Source: Marinomonas sp. MED121 (GTDB lineage: Bacteria; Pseudomonadota; Gammaproteobacteria; Pseudomonadales; Marinomonadaceae). From it: a DNA stretch of 64,000 nt. A model generated the notes under the pieces. It did no database searches, was not told the origin of the DNA, and saw only the letters and a list, made by a program, of their open reading frames with translations. The position numbers and the translations under genes are program-made. The stretch covers positions 314,765-378,764 of the forward strand of contig NZ_CH672431.1 in assembly GCF_000153025.1 (NCBI RefSeq). Reading direction: 5' to 3'. Shown one piece after another: positions 36,949 through 45,750 of this stretch (positions within the stretch are counted from its first letter, which is position 1; every line of letters begins with the position of its first letter).

Positions 36949-38439
36949 TTACGGCCTAAAGCCCTGAGTTAAAAAGCCTGCCTCAAATTTAAACAGAGAT
37001 AACTCCTCGACACTAAATTTGGCAGGCTTAACCGCTTTAGACTTAGAGAACTGATTCACCATAAAAACAAAAGGTCTTAATTTAAGGCCTTTATTTTCAT
37101 CTGCTACTTGCACAAAGCCAGCTAAATTCACCACCCCTTGCATAGAGCCAGATTTGGCTAAAACACGCCCTTTTAACATGTCATGTTTTAAGCTTTCTCT
37201 GTTTTTTAGCGTGCCGGATTGTGCTGCGATAGGCAGTGCCTCAACTAACCAAACGAACTTAGGATGAGATAACCAAAGCTCCAAAACCTGATACAAGCTG
37301 GTTGCATACAGCAAGTTTTCACGAGATAAACCTGAACCATCTCGTACCACCAAACCTTGGCTATCTATCTGATTTTTATCTAATAAAGACATGAGCGCCA
37401 AGCTTCCTTTTTGATAGGCATCAAGCGTCTCAAAGCTGGCAGCACCTGCGTTCTCACTTAAAAAATATTGATGACCGGACGCCTTAAATAAAGCATCTGC
37501 AACCAAGTTATCCGATCTTTTCAGCATACGCGCCACCAGCTTAGTTAATGGCGCAGAATGATGCGAGATGCGCTTAACACTCTTATCAGTTTTTGCGAGC
37601 CAAGAGGGTGCTTGATCAATGAAGCTGATTTCTATCTCAGAGCCGAACCCCAATAAAATCAGCTCTTGCATGAAAATATGTGCAAAAAAGGTATTCGCTT
37701 CATTTGCCGAAAATCCTAAAGGCAAGGTTTTACGTTTTTCATCAATACAACCGGTCAATCGATAGTGGTTAGCACCTAATACTTTAAGCAGCACCTGACA
37801 GCCTTTAGCTTTGTTAGCCTCGATAGTCACCACTTGATTTTCGACTGTTAAAGGCGAGTTAGGCGTTTGATAAAAATGCGCAACCTGCCCTGGCTTTGTT
37901 GCCTTCAAATTACCAAAAACACAGTTTCGATTGATCATGGCGGCACTCGTAGGTGCGGCAAAACAAATACCATGATCATTCCATACTTGCCCTAAACTCC
38001 AAGCATGACCTTGATAACGGCTCGCATCAATTTCGACCTTATCCAGCTTTTTCACCCCCGCTTTAGCAAGTGTCATCAGCAAGGTATGTAGGTCTTTTTG
38101 CGTAAAACTCGGATCACCTGTGAGCGTAAGCGTTAAAGGCCCTGTTAATCGACCTTGGTTGAGGCTTGTCTCATCATAAGCAAGTTCGGTTTTAAAACGG
38201 TAGTTTTTGCCTAAGGTTTCGGTTGCCAAGGTCGCAGTGAATATCTTCATCAAGCTTGCAGGATTAGCAAGGTACTGGGTGTTTTGCGAATGCCAATCAG
38301 ACTGAGTAATAACAAGCGCGCCTTTAGGGGCATTGTTTAATAGGGCTTGAGACTGGGCAGCCATGCTAATTAAACAGATTAGAAAGATGAAAGCCGCCTT
38401 GAAACACCCTTGCTTAAATTGTGTTACCACTTCAATCAT
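36949..38439 (-). CDS. dacB: DacB, PBP4-type D-alanyl-D-alanine carboxypeptidase/endopeptidase
   Basis: A 496-residue periplasmic serine peptidase (S13). Motifs are SLMK (SxxK, in NPASLMKIFT), SDN (in KRSDNLVADALF) and KSG (in LAKSGSMQGVVNLAG), in the right order, with the large insertion between the first two as in PBP4. It trims D-Ala and cuts cross-links in peptidoglycan. The start at 38439 (AGGA 6 bases upstream) gives a signal peptide ending near AAQSQA; ATG 38475 is a possible alternative. Confidence 0.88.
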   Translation of the reverse strand: MIEVVTQFKQGCFKAAFIFLICLISMAAQSQALLNNAPKGALVITQSDWHSQNTQYLANPASLMKIFTATLATETLGKNYRFKTELAYDETSLNQGRLTGPLTLTLTGDPSFTQKDLHTLLMTLAKAGVKKLDKVEIDASRYQGHAWSLGQVWNDHGICFAAPTSAAMINRNCVFGNLKATKPGQVAHFYQTPNSPLTVENQVVTIEANKAKGCQVLLKVLGANHYRLTGCIDEKRKTLPLGFSANEANTFFAHIFMQELILLGFGSEIEISFIDQAPSWLAKTDKSVKRISHHSAPLTKLVARMLKRSDNLVADALFKASGHQYFLSENAGAASFETLDAYQKGSLALMSLLDKNQIDSQGLVVRDGSGLSRENLLYATSLYQVLELWLSHPKFVWLVEALPIAAQSGTLKNRESLKHDMLKGRVLAKSGSMQGVVNLAGFVQVADENKGLKLRPFVFMVNQFSKSKAVKPAKFSVEELSLFKFEAGFLTQGFRP

Positions 38440-38611
38440 TCTGCATCCTGCCCATTCAATCTTGAAAGAAAACATCTTAGCAGTCCTAGAACTTAACCAC
38501 TAGCTAGCTAAAACACAGATGAGATGAACGCTAAGAGAGCGCTAGCTATTGCGCTTTCTCTGCACTAACATGACGGCCTATTCGATTAACTAGGGAATCT
38601 GGATACTTTGC

Positions 38612-39874
38612 ATGGATAAGCAACAGATCTTTTCATTATTAAAACAAGGCAATGTTACCAAGATAAGCATTGCCTATTTCATCTCATTTTTTGGTACGGC
38701 TATGGCACCCATCGCCATGGCATTTGGTGTGCTTGAACTAACAGGCTCGACCAAAGACTCAGCCATTGTCATTGCAGCGCCTATTACAGGTTCGATTATC
38801 ATCATGCTGCTTGGTGCCGCTATAGCTGATCGCACTTCGCGCAAAGCCATGATAGTGGTTGCCGACATTATCGCCATGTTGGCTCAATTGATCATTGCCT
38901 GTTTGTTTATTTTTGAGCAAGCCAATATCGTCAACCTCACTATTTTAATGCTAATCAATGGCATTGCTTTTGGCCTACATGCACCCGCGGCCATGGGTTT
39001 AATCCCGCAACTGGTGAAGAAAAAGGACTTACAAGGCACCAATGCCATTGTGGGCATAGCACGTAGTAGCGCTATGATCTTAGGCGCCGCCGCGGGAGGT
39101 ATTTTAGTTGCTACCTTTGGCGCTGGCATGACCTTATTAATTGACACTGGCACCTTTGCCCTAGCCACTTTTCTCGTGATTAGTTTGCGTCCAAGCAAGC
39201 AAATTAAGAGTCAGGGAGAATCAATCATTCAAGAGCTCAAGCTTGGCTGGAAAGAGTTTACTAGCCGAAAATGGCTATGGGTGATTGTGGTGCAATTCTG
39301 CTTTATTGTGGCATCCGTTGAAGCCGTCTATGGTTTGATCGGCCCTGCTGTTGCAAAAGATCAGATGGGAGGCGCCGCCGATTGGGGACTCATCGCAGCA
39401 GCCATTGGTGCGGGGACTATCGTTGGTGGTATTGCGTCATTTTATATGCGCTTCACTCACCCTTTGAAAGTCGCTACCTTGACCTCTTTTAGCTTTAGTT
39501 TCATTAGCTTAGCTTTAATTATGCCACTGCAATTACATTGGATTATGCTGGCTGCATTTCTAGGGGGAATCGGCTGGGAGATGTTTTCGATTCTATGGAC
39601 AACGACCTTACATCAAGCGATCCCCAGCCATATGCTTTCTCGCGTTAGCGCCTATGACCATATTGGTTCGATTGGCCTTGCGCCTCTGGGTATCGTGGTC
39701 GCAGGCTTCTTGTATGAGTCATTGGGTTTTCAAATCGTCCTCATACTTTGCGCTTTGACCGTCATTATTCCAACTGTCTTGGTTTATTGCGTACGTGAAG
39801 TCAGAGAGTTCGAAGTCGCTAATCTTGAGACAGAAGAGAATCCAGAAGCGTCGTCAGCTCAGCCGACAAATTAG
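38612..39874 (+). CDS. MFS transporter, EntS/MFS_3-like exporter
   Basis: A 420-residue membrane protein with about 12 membrane segments, opening SIAYFISFFGTAMAPIAMAFGVLELTG and carrying ADRTSRKAMIVVADI, both typical of the MFS_3/EntS group of siderophore and drug exporters. The C-terminal tail is acidic. It converges on and overlaps the tetR gene by 56 bases, an arrangement that can link expression of both. The substrate is unknown. Confidence 0.85.
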   Translation: MDKQQIFSLLKQGNVTKISIAYFISFFGTAMAPIAMAFGVLELTGSTKDSAIVIAAPITGSIIIMLLGAAIADRTSRKAMIVVADIIAMLAQLIIACLFIFEQANIVNLTILMLINGIAFGLHAPAAMGLIPQLVKKKDLQGTNAIVGIARSSAMILGAAAGGILVATFGAGMTLLIDTGTFALATFLVISLRPSKQIKSQGESIIQELKLGWKEFTSRKWLWVIVVQFCFIVASVEAVYGLIGPAVAKDQMGGAADWGLIAAAIGAGTIVGGIASFYMRFTHPLKVATLTSFSFSFISLALIMPLQLHWIMLAAFLGGIGWEMFSILWTTTLHQAIPSHMLSRVSAYDHIGSIGLAPLGIVVAGFLYESLGFQIVLILCALTVIIPTVLVYCVREVREFEVANLETEENPEASSAQPTN

Positions 39875-40388
39875 CACCTTGTGTTAGTGCCTGACTCTCA
39901 TATAGGTTGGGCATTAACAAAGCCTCTTTACTGGTGGCTTTCAACACATAGATTTGCGCTGGACTAAGCGGTTTATCGAATCCAGCCAGCACAGTATCTA
40001 ACACCTTATCAAATAAGGCCTCCAATTGTTTGAACAAGCCAACACTGGCCTCCTCCATCTTATGACTCTCCCCCAACATAATGCGGTATACCGCCAGACG
40101 GTTTTTATCAGCAAGCCAAACATCCCAAACTCTTAACCACTGTTGCAAAGGCGACTGAGCCTTATCATTGACATCAGCAAGGTCAGTCTCAGCATTTTCT
40201 AAGATGCGTAATAAAGCCTGATGCCAGAGAATTTGTTTACTGGAAAAATTACTATAAACCGTGGGTTTAGAGACTTCTGCAGCCACAACCACCTGATCAA
40301 TACTGGTGCCTTGATAACCCACTCGGCTAAACAGTGTCAGAGCGGTTTCAATAATGTGCGACTTCTTTGAAGGGCGACCACGAGCCAT
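39819..40388 (-). CDS. TetR-family regulator
   Basis: A 189-residue repressor. HTH at about residues 10-50: ALTLFSRVGYQGTSIDQVVVAAEVSKPTVYSNFSSK. The C-terminal ligand domain is of the TetR_C type with RIMLGES. Its 3' end overlaps the convergent MFS gene by 56 bases. It is divergent from trpBA across 225 bases containing two related palindromes, which are its likely operator. It probably controls itself plus either trpBA or the MFS exporter; the ligand is unknown. Confidence 0.88.
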   Translation of the reverse strand: MARGRPSKKSHIIETALTLFSRVGYQGTSIDQVVVAAEVSKPTVYSNFSSKQILWHQALLRILENAETDLADVNDKAQSPLQQWLRVWDVWLADKNRLAVYRIMLGESHKMEEASVGLFKQLEALFDKVLDTVLAGFDKPLSPAQIYVLKATSKEALLMPNLYESQALTQGANLSAELTTLLDSLLSQD

Positions 40389-40519
40389 AACACTTTCCTT
40401 TTCTCAAAAACTATTCACAAGAACTATTCACAAAAAACGATTGCCTATCTAGGCAGATAAACTAAGCAAGCTAAATCAACTAGTTAATCATTCATTCAAA
40501 ATTATTATCAAGACAGGGC

Positions 40520-40548
40520 TTGACCAAATTTGATTATCACATTAAATT
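40520..40548 (+). promoter_or_regulatory. Candidate trpBA promoter
   Basis: TTGACC (40520-40525), a 17-base spacer and TAAATT (40543-40548) form a reasonable sigma-70 promoter about 66 bases before the trpB ATG. The -10 box overlaps the palindrome at 40545, as expected for repression. Confidence 0.5.
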
Positions 40549-40569
40549 AACTAAACGGTATAGTTAATT
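40545..40569. promoter_or_regulatory. Palindromic operator upstream of trpB, likely TetR-type
   Basis: Perfect 9-bp arms AATTAACTA and TAGTTAATT flank the 7-base centre AACGGTA, itself nearly symmetric. A second, degenerate copy follows immediately (40571-40588: TTAAC-TGAAC-GTTAA core), sharing 11 of 12 bases (ATTAACTRAACG) with the left half of the first. The site lies between divergent tetR and trpBA, over the trpB promoter. Confidence 0.6.
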
Positions 40570-40613
40570 AATTAACTGAACGTTAAATTAATCACTCACT
40601 TTGAGGTCACACA

Positions 40614-41909
40614 ATGAAAAGCGAAAACGGCTTTTACGGACAATATGGCGGCAGCTATATTCCAGAGATTTTATACAGCAGCCAGCAACAGATTCTTACC
40701 ACCTTTGAAGAAGCGAAGAATGATCCTAGCTTTGTGGCAGAACTGCATAAGCAATGGCAGCAGTACTCTGGTCGTCCGACGCCTTTGACTCATTGTGAGA
40801 ATCTCACTCAGCATCTAGGTGGCGCCCAGGTTTATTTAAAACGTGAAGACCTAAACCACTCAGGTGCTCACAAGATGAATAATGTGATTGGCCAAGGTTT
40901 ATTGGTTAAACGCATGGGTAAAAAACGTGTCATTGCTGAAACAGGTGCGGGCCAACATGGTATCGCGACAGCCTTGGTTGCTTCTCGATTAGGGTTAGAA
41001 TGTACCATTTACATGGGCGCTAAAGATGTGGCACGCCAATACCCGAATGTCTTTTGGATGCGTCAGTTAGGCGCCACAGTAATCCCAGTCAAAACAGGCT
41101 CGCAAACCTTAAGAGATGCTTTAGATGAAGCGTTGCGAGACTGGTCTTCTAGCTATGAAGATAGCCATTATTTGATTGGTACAGCCTGCGGCTGCGCGCC
41201 TTTCCCTGAAATGGTGACCTATTTTCAGTCGGTTATAGGCCAAGAAGTACAGCGCCAATCATTAGCTCAATTCGATCAACTGCCTGATCGGCTTTATGCT
41301 TGTGTAGGCGGTGGCTCTAACGCATTAGGCTTATTCACGCCTTTCTTAGAAGATAAGGAAGTGGAAATGGTCGGTGTAGAGGCGGCGGGCCGAGGTATGG
41401 ATATGGGTGATCACTCAATTCGTTTATCACACAACCTAGGCCAAGCAGGTATTGCCCAAGGCTTTGCTAGCGTTTTCCTACAGGATGACCAAGGTCAGCT
41501 TCAGGAAACACACTCAATCGCAGCGGGATTAGACTATGTGGGGGTATCGCCAATTGTTGCTCATCTGGCAGAAACACAAAGGGTGCGTATGAGCTATGCC
41601 AATGATGAAGAAGTTTTAGCAGCTTGCTCATTACTCTTGCAAAAAGAAGGCATTATTCCAGCGCTGGAGTCATCACACGCGCTCGCGGTTGCCTTTAAAG
41701 AAGCCGCAGACATGCGACCCGATCAGCACATAGTGATTAATTTATCTGGCCGTGGTGATAAAGATATTTTCAATGTCGCCAAAGCCTTTGACGATAAAGA
41801 GTTTGCGCCTTTCTTAGAGGATTATCTTAAGAACTACCATGAGTCAGATGTAAACCCGAATCTATCTAAGAATCTATCCCAGGATCTATCAAAGGAGATA
41901 AGCGCATGA
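40614..41909 (+). CDS. trpB: Tryptophan synthase beta chain, divergent type
   Basis: A 431-residue PLP enzyme that joins indole and serine. The Schiff-base lysine is Lys87 in HSGAHKMNN and the catalytic Glu109 is in AETGAGQHG, the same numbers as in the Salmonella enzyme; CVGGGSNALG binds phosphate. It differs from usual proteobacterial TrpB at GTACGCAPFPEMV (normally near GPHPFP) and has a ~30-residue C-terminal tail rich in Asn, Ser and Lys. It overlaps trpA as ATGA. GAGG lies 8 bases before the ATG. Confidence 0.87.
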   Translation: MKSENGFYGQYGGSYIPEILYSSQQQILTTFEEAKNDPSFVAELHKQWQQYSGRPTPLTHCENLTQHLGGAQVYLKREDLNHSGAHKMNNVIGQGLLVKRMGKKRVIAETGAGQHGIATALVASRLGLECTIYMGAKDVARQYPNVFWMRQLGATVIPVKTGSQTLRDALDEALRDWSSSYEDSHYLIGTACGCAPFPEMVTYFQSVIGQEVQRQSLAQFDQLPDRLYACVGGGSNALGLFTPFLEDKEVEMVGVEAAGRGMDMGDHSIRLSHNLGQAGIAQGFASVFLQDDQGQLQETHSIAAGLDYVGVSPIVAHLAETQRVRMSYANDEEVLAACSLLLQKEGIIPALESSHALAVAFKEAADMRPDQHIVINLSGRGDKDIFNVAKAFDDKEFAPFLEDYLKNYHESDVNPNLSKNLSQDLSKEISA

Positions 41910-42697
41910 GCCAGTTAGCTAACTTTATTAATGCCAAGCAGCCATTAACAAGCCAACCTTTGGCCATGACGCACGTTATTTATGGTTACCCTAGCATAGG
42001 AGCCAGTCTTGAATGGATGCAAACCTTACTTGAAATGGGCGTCGAGACCTTAGAGGTTCAGTTCCCTTTCTCGGACCCAGTGGCAGATGGGCCAAGCATA
42101 GTTCAAGCCTGTCATAAGGCATTAGAATCCGAACCTAAAATGCAGCAATGTTTAGCCGATCTTGGGCGTTTAGGACGGGATTATCCAAACTCTAAAATTT
42201 TGCTAATGAGCTACCTCAATCCAGTTTATCGCTTTGGTATTACAAAGCTCGTAAAAGAGGCAGCTGAACAAGGTTTAACTGGGCTAATTCTGCCAGATTT
42301 ACCCATTGAGCACGCGACTGAATACCAAGCCGCCTGTGTCGAATATAATCTGGACGCCATTTGGTTAATCACACCCAATATGCCAAAAGAGCGTATCAAG
42401 CAGATCGCAGGTCAAGCCACTGGCATGCTGTATTGCGTGAGTCGCTCTGGGGTGACTGGGCAAAAATCCAGCTTGCAAACTGAGTTTGATTTAGTCGCCT
42501 ATTTAGCTGAAATACGCCAACATACGGATGTTCCGTTAGCCGTTGGTTTTGGCATCAGATCACCAGAGCAGGTAGCAGAACTCACAGGTCTTGCGGATAT
42601 AGCTATTGTGGGTTCAGCTTTGCTCGACACTTACAACCAAGGCGGTATTGCCTCAGGTAAAGCACTGGTTGCGAAGCTTTTTCCGCAATTAACTTAA
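41906..42697 (+). CDS. trpA: Tryptophan synthase alpha chain, divergent type
   Basis: A 263-residue TIM-barrel enzyme cleaving indole-3-glycerol phosphate to indole. Catalytic Glu50 and Asp61 are present in TLEVQFPFSDPVADGPSI (E49/D60 in Salmonella), and the loop reads YCVSRSGVTGQKS. Gln52 replaces the usual Gly after the catalytic Glu, and the overall sequence is distant from standard proteobacterial TrpA. It is translationally coupled to trpB, which suits formation of the alpha2-beta2 complex. Confidence 0.87.
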   Translation: MSQLANFINAKQPLTSQPLAMTHVIYGYPSIGASLEWMQTLLEMGVETLEVQFPFSDPVADGPSIVQACHKALESEPKMQQCLADLGRLGRDYPNSKILLMSYLNPVYRFGITKLVKEAAEQGLTGLILPDLPIEHATEYQAACVEYNLDAIWLITPNMPKERIKQIAGQATGMLYCVSRSGVTGQKSSLQTEFDLVAYLAEIRQHTDVPLAVGFGIRSPEQVAELTGLADIAIVGSALLDTYNQGGIASGKALVAKLFPQLT

Positions 42698-42726
42698 CCT
42701 ACCTAATAACTCATTTTCCATAAACA

Positions 42727-42760
42727 AAAAGCCCTGACTGTATCAACCGTCAGGGCTTCT
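42727..42760. terminator. Terminator between trpA and the PepSY reductase gene
   Basis: A perfect 10-bp stem (AAGCCCTGAC / GTCAGGGCTT) with a 10-base loop; A/T-rich flanks allow use from both sides. It lies between convergent genes. Confidence 0.8.
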
Positions 42761-42803
42761 TATATTGCAGTGTCGCACTTAATATCTGAATTTAGGACCT
42801 TTA

Positions 42804-45113
42804 TTAATACACATCCTGTACATAGCGTCCTGCTTGCTCTAATTCAGAAACAGATAGCTGCTCTTGTTTCAGAATCTTATCTAATGATGTTCTTACTCCA
42901 TCAGCCATGACCTTACTACCACAAACCATAATTTGAGCGCCTTCTAGAATGCGTTTAGAAATATCCTTGGCATCGTCGGTTAATAGGTTTTGCACATATT
43001 GAGGTTTAGTTGATCGCGAAAAGGCGAGTCGCAGCTGTTTTAATTTTGATGTGGCTAAAGCTTGGCTCAAATTATCCTCATAGATAAAGTCCGAGTTTTG
43101 TAGTCTGCCACCCCAGTAAAGGTAATAAGGCACTTGTTTCTCGTTTTGTTTGATAAAACCCTGTAACGGCGCCATTCCTGTGCCTGCGCCTATCATGATG
43201 ACTGAGCTTGCATCTTGAGCGGGTCTAAAAGAGGCTTTCTTTTGGATAAAGGCTTGTATCGAATCCCCTTCTTTTAGGCCATGTAAGAAACCAGAACATT
43301 CCCCTTCAACCTGTTTACGTACACAGATTTCTAACATGCCATCTTGATCACAGCTTGCCAGAGAGTAATAGCGAACAAAGTCAGAACCCGGTGGCATGAT
43401 GCCTACAAGATCACCCACTTCAAACTCTGGCCATGGCATATCAGAGCTTAAGGCAAAAGCCTCATCAATTGCTGGATTCAACACTGTCTCTGGGTCAGTT
43501 GCCGCTTTAAAGCGCAGAATTCTAACAGGAGCATCCACCTCATCACCATAATGGCTTTGCTCAACAAGTTGCATTTGAAATGGACTGATTTTTTTCTTAT
43601 CTAGTTTCAAACATAAACTTTGATTAAGGCAGGTAGAGACGTTTTCTATCCAAGTTTCCAAGCTCGTTTGGCAAAATTTATCAATCGCGGTTAACGGCAG
43701 CATTTGCTTAAAGCCCTTCTCGGCAACTAAGACATCAACCTGCTTAGCAAAACCAATAAAGTGAGTAAATTGGCTATCACCAAAGCCTAAGACATTGACC
43801 TGACAACCCTCTGGCAAGCTAAGGTCTTTCGCTTTTTCTAAGAAAAGTGACGCACTTGAAGGTGCTTGGCCTTCCCCATAGGTAGATGTCATAAAAAAGA
43901 CATGCGTTGCATTAGTATAATGGCCTTCTACCTGATTCATTTTATTCAGATGAACCTTGTTACCCGCCGTTATTAACGCCTGTGAAAACTCTTGAGCAAA
44001 GCGCCAAGTACTCAAACCTTCACTGCCTGCCAAAATAACAATATTCGCCTCTTGTGCCGGCACATAGTTTTGTAAATTTAGACTATCAGCCTGTCCAAAA
44101 GCCTTTGAATTAATGCGTTTACGCACCCAAATGATGATGCCTGTTATCCCAATAATAGGCAGTATCAGGCTTGTCAGTCCTATGAAAAGTGTCCAAAGCC
44201 CCATCCCTTCACCGGTGTGAAGCGCACTTATAAATTGGCTAACTTGATAGAAACTTGAATGAAGTTGAAAATCTAACCAATGCCCAGTTTCTGGGTGGAT
44301 ATAACCAAGGCCAAACTGAGTCTCTAAAGTGTAAACAGAGCTAGGGTCATCAGCATAGGGGAATTCAAGACTGACAAGTTCACTGGCATCTACTTCGTTA
44401 AGTGCTAGTAAATGAGAGATAGGTAAGGCTTGCGTATTCGCTCCATCTTCTAAAAAAGACGGCTCTAAAGAAGCTTGATCAGAAGAAACTGATTCAGGAA
44501 AAGCAAGGTCAGGGGTATTTGCCTCTGGCAACAAAGAGAAAGTGGCTGCACTTAAGTACAGAGCAGTAGTGGTCAAAACTAAGCTACCGACTAGGGCAAA
44601 ACGACTCAATTCAATATGAAGCTTTTGACTTGTACTGCCTTTGGCTAATTTAAAGAAATGTTTGATGCCTCCAAGGCGTCGAACCATTAACAAAAGTCCA
44701 CTGATACTCAACGCAAGTAAAGCAAAAGCAACAACAGCCACCAGCATTCTGCCTGCATCTCCCATTTGCATAGAACGGTGGAAGCTTTTCATCCAGTTAT
44801 AAAGGTCAGACCTTTGGTGGGCTTGTACTTTTAGGCCTGTCACAGGATCAATTTGGTCTTCCCCATAGCCCTGATCATTTGAATAGGCGACTAAAAAGAG
44901 CCCGTTTTGTGTTCGTGTTAGCTGCTCTGCACCTGGATAACCTTGTTTTACTTTATCCGCAAGTGTCGCAACAGAAGTCTGACCAAGACTTAACTTAGGT
45001 GCTGTTGCGGCTTCGTTTAGGGTCTCCAAAGATAAAATACTGCCAGATAAGGCGATCAAAATAATAAATATGGTGGCAGGAATCGCGAGCCAGGTATGAA
45101 TTAAACGAGACAT
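42804..45113 (-). CDS. PepSY-membrane / flavodoxin / NADPH-reductase fusion
   Basis: A 769-residue inner-membrane flavoprotein. The N-terminal half (about 1-330) is a PepSY-TM domain with four membrane segments; a flavodoxin-like domain follows (about 350-500; ILAGSEGLSTWRFA, MTSTYGEGQAPSSA), then a CysJ-type FAD/NADPH reductase (about 515-769) with VRYYSLAS (FAD), GAGTGMAPLQGFI (NADPH) and an aromatic C-terminus YVQDVY. It should pass electrons from cytoplasmic NADPH to a periplasmic or membrane acceptor; related proteins accompany iron-uptake genes. The DUF2271 gene downstream is a common partner. Confidence 0.87.
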   Translation of the reverse strand: MSRLIHTWLAIPATIFIILIALSGSILSLETLNEAATAPKLSLGQTSVATLADKVKQGYPGAEQLTRTQNGLFLVAYSNDQGYGEDQIDPVTGLKVQAHQRSDLYNWMKSFHRSMQMGDAGRMLVAVVAFALLALSISGLLLMVRRLGGIKHFFKLAKGSTSQKLHIELSRFALVGSLVLTTTALYLSAATFSLLPEANTPDLAFPESVSSDQASLEPSFLEDGANTQALPISHLLALNEVDASELVSLEFPYADDPSSVYTLETQFGLGYIHPETGHWLDFQLHSSFYQVSQFISALHTGEGMGLWTLFIGLTSLILPIIGITGIIIWVRKRINSKAFGQADSLNLQNYVPAQEANIVILAGSEGLSTWRFAQEFSQALITAGNKVHLNKMNQVEGHYTNATHVFFMTSTYGEGQAPSSASLFLEKAKDLSLPEGCQVNVLGFGDSQFTHFIGFAKQVDVLVAEKGFKQMLPLTAIDKFCQTSLETWIENVSTCLNQSLCLKLDKKKISPFQMQLVEQSHYGDEVDAPVRILRFKAATDPETVLNPAIDEAFALSSDMPWPEFEVGDLVGIMPPGSDFVRYYSLASCDQDGMLEICVRKQVEGECSGFLHGLKEGDSIQAFIQKKASFRPAQDASSVIMIGAGTGMAPLQGFIKQNEKQVPYYLYWGGRLQNSDFIYEDNLSQALATSKLKQLRLAFSRSTKPQYVQNLLTDDAKDISKRILEGAQIMVCGSKVMADGVRTSLDKILKQEQLSVSELEQAGRYVQDVY

Positions 45114-45197
45114 AAGTCCTCCTAGTAGCCAGCCTGAAAAGGGGGAAACAGACTGGCTATAGAACTGGGTTAAAAGACGCTAAAGAATTAAAATAGG

Positions 45198-45662
45198 TTA
45201 AAAGCGATAGACAAACGATTTGACGTAACCCTTGCCAGATATGGCTTGGCCAATGCCTTGTTGGGTTAAAGGCACAATAACATCAGAGGGTACATCACGT
45301 TTATCTTCGACCGAGGTATCGATATGGATAAAGTAATTTGAGTCTATGTATTTATCATCGATAGTGACTAAGAAGTTTCTGCTACGTTTTTTGTGCAAAC
45401 TCGCACCTGTTTTACCATCGAACTTTAACGAGCGGTTGGCACGCTTCCAATCTCGTAAATGCTTCTGATACTTTTTCTTACGGCCTTCTACAGCAAGGGT
45501 TTGCACCAGACGACCATTGGCATCCATGAGGTAAATAGCCATGTAAGCGCCATCTCCGTTATAAGATTTCATGGTGACCTGCATATCAAGGGATGTTGCA
45601 AAAGCAGAATGAGAGAGCCCGAATACGGCAAGTAAGACGATTAAGCGTTGAATGGGTTTCAT
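45198..45662 (-). CDS. DUF2271 periplasmic protein
   Basis: A 154-residue exported protein with signal peptide (1-23, ending SHSAFA) and a DUF2271 domain (about 28-153; NGDGAYMAIYLMDANGRLVQTL, DKYIDSNYFIHIDTSVED). DUF2271 proteins often sit beside PepSY-TM reductases, as here. The ATG at 45662 follows AAGGAG at 8 bases; the upstream GTG abuts that site and cannot be the start. The function is unknown; a link with the reductase is inferred from the shared strand and spacing. Confidence 0.85.
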   Translation of the reverse strand: MKPIQRLIVLLAVFGLSHSAFATSLDMQVTMKSYNGDGAYMAIYLMDANGRLVQTLAVEGRKKKYQKHLRDWKRANRSLKFDGKTGASLHKKRSRNFLVTIDDKYIDSNYFIHIDTSVEDKRDVPSDVIVPLTQQGIGQAISGKGYVKSFVYRF

Positions 45663-45750
45663 AAGAATCACTCCTTCTTTAGATTAAGAAAGAGTGTAAG
45701 TTGCTAACCTTAAGCCAGACTTAATCTGATAAGGAAAACGTCAGCTTTTG

